Of a DNA stretch of 64,000 bases, positions 1 to 9,141 are shown in pieces. Made by a program: the position numbers and the translations under genes. This stretch comes from Doryteuthis pealeii (lineage: Eukaryota; Mollusca; Cephalopoda; Myopsida; Loliginidae). The stretch spans positions 85,314,420 through 85,378,419 of the forward strand of contig CM042152.1 of the NCBI GenBank assembly GCA_023376005.1, written 5' to 3'. The stretch's first letter is position 1; every line of letters starts with the position of its first letter. The notes under the pieces are model-generated. The model worked only from the letters and a program-made list of their open reading frames with translations, had not been told where the DNA came from and did not search any database.

Positions 1-560
1 TTGAATCTTTACTTTTGGCGTGGATAGTCTAGAGCTGTTAACGGGATGATGACTCTGCAAAACTATTTGGACGATTTTATAACAAAAAAACTTACAGTTT
101 ATATCTTCTCTTTGGCTTCTACTCATTCTAACGTCTTTAAAAACGTCTGAAAGAGAAAACTAACATCCGCGGCAAATGTTTTACAGCTCTTAATTGTCAT
201 ACATAGGACCCCCCCTTTTTGGAGAGGTCTTACCTATGGGGGTAACAAGAGGTTTGGCTGTTTTAAGGTTTAATGTAGCTGGATACTCTTGTTGCGTGTT
301 CCTAGTGTTTTCACTTTCAACCCCATCTCATTTGGGGGTCGCGCTGAAAAGGAAAGAATTTAAGAACGAACAAGAAAGAGACAAAAGCAGGTGGTTCTGT
401 GATTTAGGCTTTATAACCCACCATAGTCGTTCGTGGCAAGGGGATATCCCCCTGGCCGAGGAAGCGACTACACTCAGTTAAGGCCTAAACTCAATGATCA
501 GTTGGCTGACAATTCCTTAAAGTTTAGTCCAGAAACCAACATCTTGCCTTGTGTTATTTA
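1..560. other. Unclassified sequence, no gene seen
   Basis: Mixed AT-rich sequence. The open frames are short and have no recognisable protein signature. Nothing here resembles the repeat families found elsewhere in the window. Confidence 0.4.
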
Positions 561-583
561 TAATGTTTTAGTAATAACACAAG

Positions 584-584
<1 letters not shown>

Positions 585-616
<32 letters not shown>
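585..616. repeat. (TA)n microsatellite
   Basis: Uninterrupted TA dinucleotide run about 100 bp before the first SINE-C copy. Confidence 0.95.
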
Positions 617-620
<4 letters not shown>

Positions 621-724
621 GGCGGAGTTTGTGTTTTTTTTTCTCATGAGATTTTTTATTTTTCCGCAAGTCACAACTGCCGAGAGCAATAGCCCATGTC
701 CTACTCTATCAACGCATTTAAGAT

Positions 725-1305
725 AGCTGGGACTGTAGAATACGCCGACTGCACCTCCGCAGAGGGGTAAAACTTCTCTAATGGGGCCACCCGTTGGCCG
801 TGGGTGGTAACCCCTGATGCTTAAAGACGGAACCCTGGTGGCTGAGCAGTCCATGAAATACAATATTCCACTTTGGCCCTTACTTGGGCTAGACAGGCAG
901 TTGAAGAGGCCCATCCGATCAATCGGCTGCTCACCTCAAGTCCTAGCTCCTATATGATTGTCCTGGCCGTATTGCTCTCAAGGCAAACCCCCAACTCTTT
1001 TCATCATATGTGCTAGAAAGCAGCGACTGAGGGTCTAAGTGTCCTGATATGACGTTAAGATACATCTAGTAGTAGGTTCCAATTCTAGATATCTGGAGAG
1101 TGTGGAGTACACCTTCATTGCCATTACTCCCAGGTCCACTCTGCCTGGAGTTGCAGTACCTGTTAGTGTACCATTTATAGATTAAATAGATAAAAAATGA
1201 ATTTTAAAAATGAGTTAAAAAACTGAATATCCATCAAAATGAATAAAACAAACGTCTTAGGCATAAAATAAGGGTTGACATGCCGTAAAATCCAACCAAC
1301 CAACC
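725..1305 (+). repeat. SINE-C retroposon, copy 1
   Basis: About 580 bp that aligns along its whole length with the copy at 2602-3210. Shared landmarks are a GC-rich head (CTGCACCTCCGCAGAGG), a central segment (GGTTCCAATTCTAGA, then TGTGGAGTAC), and a 3' part with GGGTTGACATGCCGTAAAA followed by an A/C-rich tail. There is no tRNA-like A/B box at the 5' end, so this is not a tRNA SINE. It could be a SINE with another head or the 3' part of a LINE. Confidence 0.75.
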
Positions 1306-1385
1306 TACAAGATAGTTCTTAAATTTTCTCTTCTTTTTCTTGAACGCTTGAACCAAACTAAAGTTCTGACCACAATAATGTTATA

Positions 1386-2086
1386 TAAGAGGGTTAGTCA
1401 GAAAGTAATGCCATTTTGTTTAAGACAGGTATAATTACCAATACAAGAACAGGTATCTTACATCAAAATGAAGCTGGTCCTCTGTAGATCACATCCCTAC
1501 TTCTCCACATAGTCACCGTTTCTCTCAATAGCAATGTTCCACCTTCAAAAAGTAATGCCATTTTGTTTAGGACAGGTACAATTACAACACAGGAACATGT
1601 ATCATACATCAAAATGAAGCTGTTCCTCTGTGGATCACACCCCTACTTCTCCATAGTCATCATTTCTCTCAATAGCAATGCTCCACCTTCGAATGAGAGC
1701 ATGTATCTCTGAACCCTAAAATTCTGTTGACTGTTCTTTTAGTCACTTCTTCACTACAGAGTCACTTCCTCACTTCTTCACTACAGATATCACTTCCCCG
1801 GCCCCACGAAAGAGGGTTTGAGAGGCAAACATTATTCCAGTGACGAGGAAGTGAAATATGCAGTGAAGAAGTGGCTCAAAGAACAGTAAACAGAATTTTA
1901 CGTGGCAGAGATACATGCTCTCATTTGAAGGTAAAACATTGCCATTGAGAGAAACGGTGACTATGTGGATGTTATAAATGTGATCCACAGAGGATCAGCT
2001 TAATTTTAATGTATGATACCTGTTCCTGTGTTGGTAATTATAACTTTCCTAAGCAAAATGGTATTACTTTCTGACACACTCTCGTA
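1386..2086 (+). mobile_element. Mariner-like element, rearranged, with inverted 3' ends
   Basis: The outer ends are inverted copies of a sequence containing GTCAGAAAGTAATGCCATT, the usual form of a mariner terminal repeat. The left half holds two successive inverted copies of the 3' region (about 1393-1545 and 1543-1700). The right half holds the sense-oriented 3' end of a transposase frame. The arrangement is head-to-head, so the element folds back on itself. It carries stop codons and cannot be active. Confidence 0.7.
1820..1980 (+). pseudogene. Mariner transposase C-terminus, broken
   Basis: The plus strand reads RGKHYSSDEEVKYAVKKWLK, a premature stop, then TEFYVAEIHALI, two further stops and IAIERNGDY. 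This matches the C-terminal end of mariner-family transposases, which closes with a conserved helix and GDYVEK. A better preserved copy at 35033-35197 reads through the same stretch without stops. The catalytic D,D34D residues lie upstream in the family and are absent here. Confidence 0.75.
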
Positions 2087-2091
2087 TGATA

Positions 2092-2588
2092 TGTGTTTTA
2101 GGGTTCCTGGCACCGTGTAATAAATAAAGCCAAATTTGTGGTCAATGTTCTCGGTATGTTTTTTTTTAATATTTAGATTTACTTATACAAAGATATTAAT
2201 AGACAAAAATGTGACACAATGGTTATGACGTGTAACCATGATGGTGGTTTGAGTCATTAGTTAGAAAAAGTTTTAGTAGTGACGGATCCGTAACGGAAAA
2301 GTTTGAATGATTATTCAGCAAAGACGCGTGGCATTGTTTTGATTGGACAAGGAATGATAGTTTTGATTGTACAAGGAATGATGACGTGGTGAAGGAGAAA
2401 GAAGAGTGAGAAATGATCGTTGTGAGAAATGATAATTGACCGAAAAACTCATGGATAGGTATTCTTGCATGCAAAAAGAACTGCCATGAGAAATTGATAT
2501 TTTAATGAATGTTATTGTCGGAGAGTTTTAAATGATTTTTTTTGTAATTTCCAACTATTTTATATAAAACTTGTTTAACAGGTACTTC
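2092..2588. other. Unclassified AT-rich spacer
   Basis: No gene or recognised repeat. It contains short local direct repeats (GACAAGGAATGATAG-like at about 2345-2385). Confidence 0.4.
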
Positions 2589-2601
2589 ACAAGAGGAAAA
2601 C

Positions 2602-3210
2602 CCGCCCTGTCGGCTGGGGCGTTAGAATGCACCGACTGCACCTCTGCAGAGGGGTAAGACTCCCCCAATGGGGCTAACTGTTGGTCGTGGGTGGCGACCC
2701 GTGATGCTTAAGGATAGAGCCCAGGTGGATGAGCAGTTCATGAAGTGCAATACTCCACTTTGGCCCTATCTTGGGCTAGACGGGCGGTCAGAGAGGCCCC
2801 CTCCGATCAATCGGCTGGTCACGTCAAGCCCTAGCACCTATATGATTTTCCCAACCCTATTGCCCTTATGGCAAGTCCCAACTCCTTTTTATCATATGGG
2901 TGCTAGAAGGCGGTGACTGATGGTCTACATGTCCTGGGAATGACGTTAAACTCTATCTGATGATGAGGTTCCAATTTTGGAGGTTTGGGGAATGTGGAGC
3001 ACCCCTTCATCACCATTGCTCCCTGGTCCACTCTGACCCGGAGTGGTAGTAATTGTTAGGGTCCCATCTATGGGTTAAATAGAAAAATGTATTTATAAAA
3101 AAAATTGTATTATCCATTAAGAATTGATTTATTTCAAAATTTTATCGGCATTAAATGACCCACTGAGGTTGATATGCCATAAAACAAAATAACCAAACAA
3201 ACCAAAACAA
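2602..3210 (+). repeat. SINE-C retroposon, copy 2, with 13-bp target duplication
   Basis: This is the best full-length copy of SINE-C, 609 bp. It is bounded by a perfect 13-bp direct repeat, ACAAGAGGAAAAC, at 2589-2601 and 3211-3223. That is the signature of target-primed retroposition. The body ends in an A/C-rich tail (AACCAAACAAACC). No long open frame is present, so it is non-autonomous. This copy fixes the family boundaries for the fragments elsewhere in the window. Confidence 0.85.
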
Positions 3211-3223
3211 ACAAGAGGAAAAC

Positions 3224-3660
3224 GTTGGGGGGTGACTGCACCATATTCAAGTAGAAACTTATTAGACACATGTAGATATTTGTATACATTTATATACACT
3301 TAACTTGTAGATAAAAAAAACACTTATAGATGATTATGTATTTATCTCTGTACTGATACAGACTTAAAACACAGCCCGAGAAATACATTCATACACTCGA
3401 ATATAAGTAAGTTATCTGGTCTTAGTTGTATCTTAATAGACATAAGCCTAAAAACACCAGAAAAACATAAATTCTTAATAAAAATCAAGCAAGGTCGACT
3501 AACCGGACCTATTTACAATTGAAACTGTTTTACAATTCAAATGATATTGAAATCTTTTTTTTATGATTGAAATTTCCTGAATATAACAAGCTCTCAATTG
3601 TGATATATGCCGCAAATATTTCTTTAATATTTTTTCTTAACATAATATATATAACTCAGG
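3224..3660. other. AT-rich spacer without recognised features
   Basis: No coding signal, no clear repeat-family match and no long simple repeat. Confidence 0.4.
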
Positions 3661-3667
3661 CTATAAT

Positions 3668-3865
3668 GGAGGCGTGTGGTCTATTGTTTAGAGTCATAGA
3701 AAATAGACTCGTCGACCCGAGTTCAATTCCTGAACGAAGCTGTTTGCATTTCACATAGCACTAATACTCTTGGGAAAGGTATGGATCCAATTCTCCCTCC
3801 AGCTATGAGCAAATAGCAGGGCAGACTGGGCTCTTTAACCAAGACGTTGCGATCAACTTAACATA
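3668..3865 (+). repeat. SINE-A (tRNA-derived), 3'-truncated
   Basis: Begins with a degenerate A-box region (GTGTGGTCTATTGTTTAGAG) and a B box (GAGTTCAATTCC). It continues into the SINE-A body (CTTGGGAAAGGTATG, then CCTCCAGCTATGAGC, then GGGCAGACTGGGCTC). The 3' third is missing. Confidence 0.7.
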
Positions 3866-3910
3866 TGTAACAAATAAATTCATACAATGACTGCTGTTTG
3901 CACAGTTATA

Positions 3911-4065
3911 TTGCTTCCAACAAAGCCTCCATTAGATCGTGACTCTGGTTCAGATAGGGTTTCGAGACCGAAACATCATTAACAGTAGCCCAGGGCGCCC
4001 CAGCAGTATCTGACAATATCACCAGACTTTGTTGGATTGTCTTTATTCTGTGGGATTGTCTCAAC
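3911..4065. repeat. 150-bp direct repeat, copy 1
   Basis: A block starting CTTCCAACAAAGCCTCC and ending near TCTGTGGGATTGTC recurs at 4574-4720 in the same orientation with few differences. The second copy runs directly into a LINE tail. The repeat family is not recognised. Confidence 0.75.
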
Positions 4066-4459
4066 AATTTTTCAGTTAAAATAGAGGCTATAATACGCAA
4101 CATTGGTAATCTCAGAATTAGAGAAAGTGTATTAATAGCTAAATTAGGTCCTAATATAAACAATAGATGAGAATTAAATACGGAATACATAGTTAACTAA
4201 ATTACACGTTCCATATATAGCTTATAGTTTATTTAGTATACATATTTTCACATATATGTGTAATTTTCCCTATCACAAATTTAAACCTACCAACAATCAA
4301 CTATTTGCATATTTTTACTTTGTTCCCTCAAGAAATAAGTCCAAGGTGGCCACTTGAAATAACGGATTTGAATTATGTAATACATCTATAATAGATATCT
4401 ATTAGCACATACAATTGATCCTTAACATTAAGTCAATGGGGGATAATTTATGATAAGAT

Positions 4460-4512
4460 ATATATATGTATACATACATATATATATACACACACACATA
4501 CACATATATATT
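4460..4512. repeat. (TA)n/(CA)n compound microsatellite
   Basis: Alternating TA, TACA and CA repeats. Confidence 0.85.
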
Positions 4513-4573
4513 TTTCAAACAAATTTGGTTAATGCTTATTGTTTTCCACTTTTTTCTTTAAAGTTTTCTAACT

Positions 4574-4720
4574 TCCAACAAAGCCTCCATTAGATCGTGT
4601 CTCTGGGTTCATATGGGGTTTCGAGACCGAAACATCATTAACAGTCGCTCAGAGCGCCCCAGCAGTATCTGACAATATCACCAGACTTTGTTGGATTGTC
4701 TTTATTCTGTGGGATTGTCC
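4574..4720. repeat. 150-bp direct repeat, copy 2
   Basis: Near-identical to 3911-4065. It stops where a LINE reverse-transcriptase tail begins, so it may have been joined to that LINE fragment. Confidence 0.75.
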
Positions 4721-4771
4721 CATCTACGCTGATGGACTCTAACGATAAAAAGCTAGATGGGGACGAGACAA

Positions 4772-5028
4772 AGATGCTGGCTGCTCTTTTGAACAAATCC
4801 TGGGAGTAGGCCCCGACAAAACAGCAGCTTACCTCCCATCTCACATACCATACAAGTAAGACGAGCAAGAGTACTGTTGGAGAAGTAAAGACGAACTCAT
4901 AAACGACGTTCTCCAGTGGGCTCTTACACATAGACATACCAGTGTTGGCCAACCAGCAAAATCTTACATTCATCAACTCTGTGCGGACGCTGCATGCTGT
5001 CTAGAAGACTTACTGAGAACGATGGCTG
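4772..5028 (+). pseudogene. LINE retrotransposon ORF2 C-terminal fragment
   Basis: The plus strand encodes YCWRSKDELINDVLQWALTH followed by SVGQPAKSYIHQLCADA and LEDLLRTMADRR. This is the segment found just after the reverse-transcriptase domain in a common class of invertebrate and vertebrate LINEs: thumb-region tail, cysteine, LEDL and (M)xDRxxW. A stop interrupts the frame upstream of YCWR. The catalytic core is missing, so this is a 5'-truncated, decayed copy. Confidence 0.7.
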
Positions 5029-5044
5029 ATAGACGGTTGTTGGT

Positions 5045-5410
5045 TGGTTGTTTTTGCTTTATGGCATAAACCCTCTTTCGGGTCATTTAATGCCGAATCA
5101 AGTGATTTTCATAAACAAAGGATTCAGGTTGCTTATAGTACCTGCTGTTGCCTAAGTGGTCATCCAATTAAGTATTGAACAGTCTTATCACTGCTTAACT
5201 TCGGTGATCTGACGAGAACTGTTGCTTTCACGGTGACTAGTTTGGTGGGTTTTACGGCATATCAACCTTCTTTCGGGTCATTTAATGCCGAATCAAGTCA
5301 TTTTGATAATCAAAGGATTCGGATTGCTTACAGTATCCGTTGTTGCTTAAGTGATCACCCAATTAAGTATTGTGAACAGTCTCATCGCTGCTTAACTTCG
5401 GTGATCAAGC
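5045..5410 (-). repeat. SINE-C 3' tails, tandem partial copies
   Basis: Two adjacent stretches (about 5050-5110 and 5250-5300) carry the inverted SINE-C tail ACGGCATATCAACC with GGGTCATTTAATGCCGAA. A further ~110-bp segment after each one is also shared between them. Confidence 0.6.
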
Positions 5411-5439
5411 GGGAATCCGTGGTTTCAGCGTTACTTGAC

Positions 5440-6310
5440 CGTGAAGATAGCGACAGACAGAGACAGAGACAGAGACAAGAGAGACAGAGGAGACAGAGAC
5501 AGGAGACAGAGACAGAGAGTAGAGAGTGTCAGAGAAAAGACATCCTTGTTTGTGAGAGTGTCAAAGGAATCTGTACTGTTGGCATGCCTTGCTCCTGCTG
5601 CTGTTGCTGCTGCTGTTGTTGTTGTTGTTGTTGTTGTTGATAATGCTGAATTATTTTGATATCAGGCTGCTTACAATACCTGTTGTTACTTAAATGGTCA
5701 CCCATTTAAGTATTTAACAGACTCATCGTGCTTAACTTCGGTGATCTAGCGGGAACCGGTGCTTTCAGCGTTACTTGACCGTGATGATAGTGACAGTCAG
5801 AGACAGAGAACAGAGACAAGGAAGGGAGAAGAGGGAGACAGAAACAGAGAGTAGAGAGTGTCAAAGGAATCTGTACTGTTGGCATGCCTTGCTCCTGCTG
5901 CTGTTATTGTTGTAGTTGTTGTTGTTGATGATGATGATGATCAAATAATCTTATCCTTGTTTGTTTTTATAAGATCATGATGATGATGATGATCTTATAA
6001 AACAAACAAGGATATGATCATCATCGTCAACAACAACAATTACAACAATAACAGCAACAGCAGCAACAACAGCAGCAGGAGCAAGGCATACCAACAGTAC
6101 AGATTCCTTTGACACTCTCTGATGATGATGATGATCTCATAAAAACAAACAAGGATATCATCATCATCGTCAACAACAACAACTACAACAGCAACAGCAA
6201 CAGCAGCAGCAACAGCAGTAGGAGCAAGGCATGCCAACAGTACAGATTCCTTTGACACTCTCTGATGATGATGATAATGATGATGATGATGATGATCTTA
6301 TAAAAACAAA
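5440..6310. repeat. Trinucleotide-rich foldback with four repeated modules
   Basis: A module containing TCAAAGGAATCTGTACTGTT, GGCATGCCTTGCTCCTGC and a (CTG/TTG)n run occurs twice on the plus strand (about 5545-5640 and 5855-5935). It occurs twice inverted (about 6030-6125 and 6175-6265). (GAT)n runs and the phrase TTATAAAAACAAACAAGGAT sit between the modules. The first plus-strand module is preceded by a CAGAGA-rich stretch. The whole block can fold into a large hairpin. Confidence 0.8.
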
Positions 6311-6476
6311 CAAGGATCAGATTATTTGAACAACTTACAAAGACGCTATTTTCTGCACGCTTTCGCAAAAGAGCAAATAAGAAAAGAATGTCTGTGTTTT
6401 TAGTTCGTGGCCGGCAAAACAAGGGCAGCCTTCTCTACTGGGGGGGGGGGCTGACTAGACGTTTTGTTTCTTTCGT

Positions 6477-6477
<1 letters not shown>

Positions 6478-6525
<48 letters not shown>
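6478..6525. repeat. (CT)n microsatellite
   Basis: Pure CT run after a poly-G stretch at about 6441-6450. Confidence 0.95.
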
Positions 6526-6527
<2 letters not shown>

Positions 6528-6693
6528 CTTCTTTTTCTTTTTCTTTCGCAAAGCACGGACAGCCCAATGATAATATCGTTTTCCGTTTCTCGTTAATAAT
6601 GATTACAAATTAGTTGAAGGTTGAAGTGTAAGTAGAAAAGAAGATGTAATTCATTGTTGCCGGGTCATTATGACGGGAAGAGACGGGTCAAAT

Positions 6694-6800
6694 ATGGCGG
6701 ACAGCGAAAATGAATTTTACGCTTATCTTAAATCATATGAGTGTATGGAGTGGCACAGTGGAATGCTAATAAGACGAAAACAATTTATAAAGACAAACAA
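6694..6800 (+). other. Possible short coding start, unproven
   Basis: An ATGGCGGACAGCGAAAATG start in a favourable context opens a frame reading MADSENEFYAYLKSYECMEW. It stops within about 45 codons. The local base composition (CGGG, GACGGG) differs from its surroundings. It could be a first coding exon or chance. No homologue is recognised and no splice donor is convincing. Confidence 0.15.
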
Positions 6801-6901
6801 AAGTTTCAGTTTTAAGATCAAAAGATAAAAATGTTAAAAAGGTGAGAAGAGCGCTCGATATTATTTAACCATTTAATCATTAAATTACTTAGTTATTACT
6901 A

Positions 6902-7343
6902 AGATATATATATATATATATATATTATATTATATATATATATATATATATAATATATGTAGTATATTAAGAAAATGAAAAAACACAGGTTTAAATGGGT
7001 TGTGGTGAGTTTATTGGCCGACGCTGCAGTGTTTCGATCTATTAATTAGATCATCTTCAGGGCATTTGTTGATATATGGAAGGTGATAAGTCACAGAATA
7101 ACGAAAAGCGAGTGGTAGTCCTTGTTATTCATCTGTTTAAAACATTTTTGAGGTTTGAGACGTCAAATATTCTATTGATAAAAAAAATTCTTATCATCCA
7201 TATATCAACAAATGCCCTGAAGATATCTAATTAATAGATCGAACACTGCAGCGTCGGCAATAAACTCACCACTTAACCCATTTAAACCTGTATTTTTTCA
7301 TTTTTCTTATATACTACATACCGTCGGATTCACTTCCTTTCTT

Positions 7344-7395
<52 letters not shown>

Positions 7396-7396
7396 G
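6902..7396. mobile_element. Foldback element with hammerhead cores, flanked by (TA)n
   Basis: Arms of about 100-130 bp (roughly 6965-7090 and 7195-7320) are reverse complements, differing by scattered substitutions and indels. (TA)n tracts lie at 6904-6955 and 7350-7396. Each arm carries a hammerhead-like core. The tail before the right (TA)n (ACCGTCGGATTCACTTCC) recurs next to the foldback at 60.4 kb. I infer a short non-autonomous derivative of a Penelope-like terminal repeat. Confidence 0.65.
7017..7063 (-). ncRNA. Hammerhead ribozyme motif (type I, minimal)
   Basis: Read on the minus strand: stem I GCC, core CTGAAGA (fits CUGANGA), one extra T, stem II GATCT/AGATC, GAA, a short stem III, a GTC cleavage triplet, then stem I GGC. 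All invariant core residues are present. Stem III contains a mismatch. The right-arm copy on the plus strand (7214-7258) has lost one A of the GAAA box and is probably inactive. Confidence 0.65.
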
Positions 7397-7398
7397 AA

Positions 7399-7710
7399 GT
7401 GTTATAGGCATTTTAAAATGTGAGTACTGCATTGGAAATTAATTTTGTTTAAGGATGGTTTATATTGTTTTTATGTATAGAGCTTCTAGTATTTGGAGTT
7501 TTTGTTTATTTTTTTCTTTGTGCATAATGTGTGTATTTTCCGTTAAGATTACCGAAATATCTTAACGGAAAATACACACATTCTGCACAAAGAAAAAAAA
7601 ATAAACAAAAACTCCAAATACTAGAAGCTCTATACATAAAACAATATAAACCATCCTTAAACAAAATTAATTTCCAATGCAGTACTCACATTTTAAAATG
7701 CCTATAACAC
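7399..7710. repeat. Near-perfect palindrome, 152-bp arms, 9-nt loop
   Basis: The left arm, 7399-7549, is the reverse complement of 7559-7710 with very few differences. It is preceded by a (TA)n run and followed at about 7752 by another. No hammerhead core or open frame is visible in the arms. The high identity suggests a recent origin or gene conversion between arms. Confidence 0.85.
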
Positions 7711-7767
7711 TTTCCTATCAATTCTCTTCCTTCCAGCCTCCACATCCATTAATATATATATATTAGT

Positions 7768-7795
7768 ATGTGTGTGTGTGCGTGCGTGCGTGTGT

Positions 7796-7830
<35 letters not shown>
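7768..7830. repeat. (GT)n microsatellite
   Basis: GT run with GCGTGC interruptions, directly after a short (TA)n. Confidence 0.95.
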
Positions 7831-8122
7831 TTGGGCAGCATTCTTTCGTTTATACATGTAGAATTAAACAAAAGGCACGTCTCCTGTTTAACAATTTTAT
7901 TAACGATCTTTTCAAGCTTTCTGGCCAACTTTTTTTTTACATTTGGAAGGAATTCGTAGATTAGTCCACCAAAGTTCATATCCCAAGTACTTCGAATTAC
8001 ACTTCGAAAGTACATGGGATAAAAACTTCGTGTGTAAATGAAAAATTTTCTGGGGTAGAAAGGGCACAGTTATCATCAGCCGCAGTTTAATATATTTAAT
8101 ATATATATATATATATATATAT

Positions 8123-8244
8123 GAAGATCGCCTCGTGTATGATTTGAAACCTGTCTGTCTGATCGACAAGCAAGCGTCTTACCCCTACATCAAATGCTTG
8201 TCGATCAGACAGACAGGTTTCAAATCACACACGAGGCGATCTTC
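8123..8244. repeat. Inverted repeat, 50-bp arms, beside (TA)n
   Basis: 8123-8172 and 8195-8244 are reverse complements with one or two differences, around a 22-nt spacer. A (TA)n run ends at 8121 and a hammerhead ribozyme begins 10 bp after the right arm. The arrangement parallels the other ribozyme-bearing foldbacks. Confidence 0.85.
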
Positions 8245-8254
8245 GTATCTATAG

Positions 8255-8296
8255 CTCTGCTGATGAGGCCTAATAGGCTGAAATGTACATACAGAG
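8255..8296 (+). ncRNA. Hammerhead ribozyme, apparently complete (type I)
   Basis: Stem I is CTCTG (8255-8259) paired with CAGAG (8292-8296). The core CTGATGA is at 8260-8266. Stem II GGCCT/AGGCT has an AAT loop (8267-8279; its first pair is G-U). GAA is at 8280-8282. Stem III, ATG and CAT around TA, is at 8283-8290. A at 8291 is the cleavage-site nucleotide of an AUA triplet, so the cut would fall between 8291 and 8292. Every invariant hammerhead position is present. The very short stem III is the form known from Penelope-like elements and other retroposons. No reverse transcriptase lies nearby. Confidence 0.8.
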
Positions 8297-8531
8297 ATTG
8301 ATTTTTCTCGATTTGTTTAGCCTTACATTTAAAATAGTTAAATCCCGCCTAATTAATTATTAATGAATTAACTTTCAAAAAATTAGGTCCGACTTCAATT
8401 AAGCACATATTCTCCCAAATATTGTCGGCTGAAAATAGCCATATGTTTGTTTACGTTCTCGTAAGTTCGTGCGGAGTCACTCAAGAGGAATATGAATACT
8501 ACTACTACTTAAACAAAGCGAAGAAAAACTG

Positions 8532-8535
<4 letters not shown>

Positions 8536-8568
<33 letters not shown>
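8536..8568. repeat. (TA)n microsatellite
   Basis: TA run immediately before a SINE-D copy. Confidence 0.95.
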
Positions 8569-8571
<3 letters not shown>

Positions 8572-8690
8572 ATTTACTAAGCTTAGCTTACATGAGGCAC
8601 AAGGCCGGAAGTATGGGGCGCCCAAAGAGAACCGAGCTCATTAATAATGGTCTACGATTCTAACTTGCTAACCATTACACCACGTGAAGT
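8572..8690 (-). repeat. SINE-D (tRNA-derived)
   Basis: Reads on the minus strand as an A-box region (GTGGTGTAATGGTTAGCAAG), a degenerate B-box region, then GGGCGCCCCATAC and GCCTTGTGCC, ending with AGCTTAGTAAAT. Matches the tandem copies at 28.76-29.0 kb. Confidence 0.7.
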
Positions 8691-9109
8691 ACATATTAGA
8701 ATTATCATTTCCGTGCGCCCACACTCTCTCTATCTTTCCCTTACTCTCTTTCTGTTCTTCTTTCTTTCTTATTATATTTTCTGTGTTTCACGTCCTTTTT
8801 CTTCCCCTTCTTTCTTTATAATAAAAACAGAATGGTCCATTATTTAGCTGAGGTAACAACACTCATAAGAAATACGAATTCGGCAATTAAGCAACACTAG
8901 ATAATCAGGATTTACATTTTTACATTTCATCTTGGACGGTCTCATTTTTAACCAGAGGGTGTTGCGAAATAATAACGGTCGGAAGATTAAGGAACAAAAG
9001 TATTATATTTCATGATATATTTTGATTTGTCTACAGAATGTCATAACCTGTTACCTAACAACCTCGAAAACGGTTAAATTACAGTTTACAACCTTTTACA
9101 TTTCAATCA

Positions 9110-9141
<32 letters not shown>

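Noticed and set aside
7399..7710. Hammerhead at the apex of the long palindrome
   Set aside because: No CUGANGA core is present on either strand.
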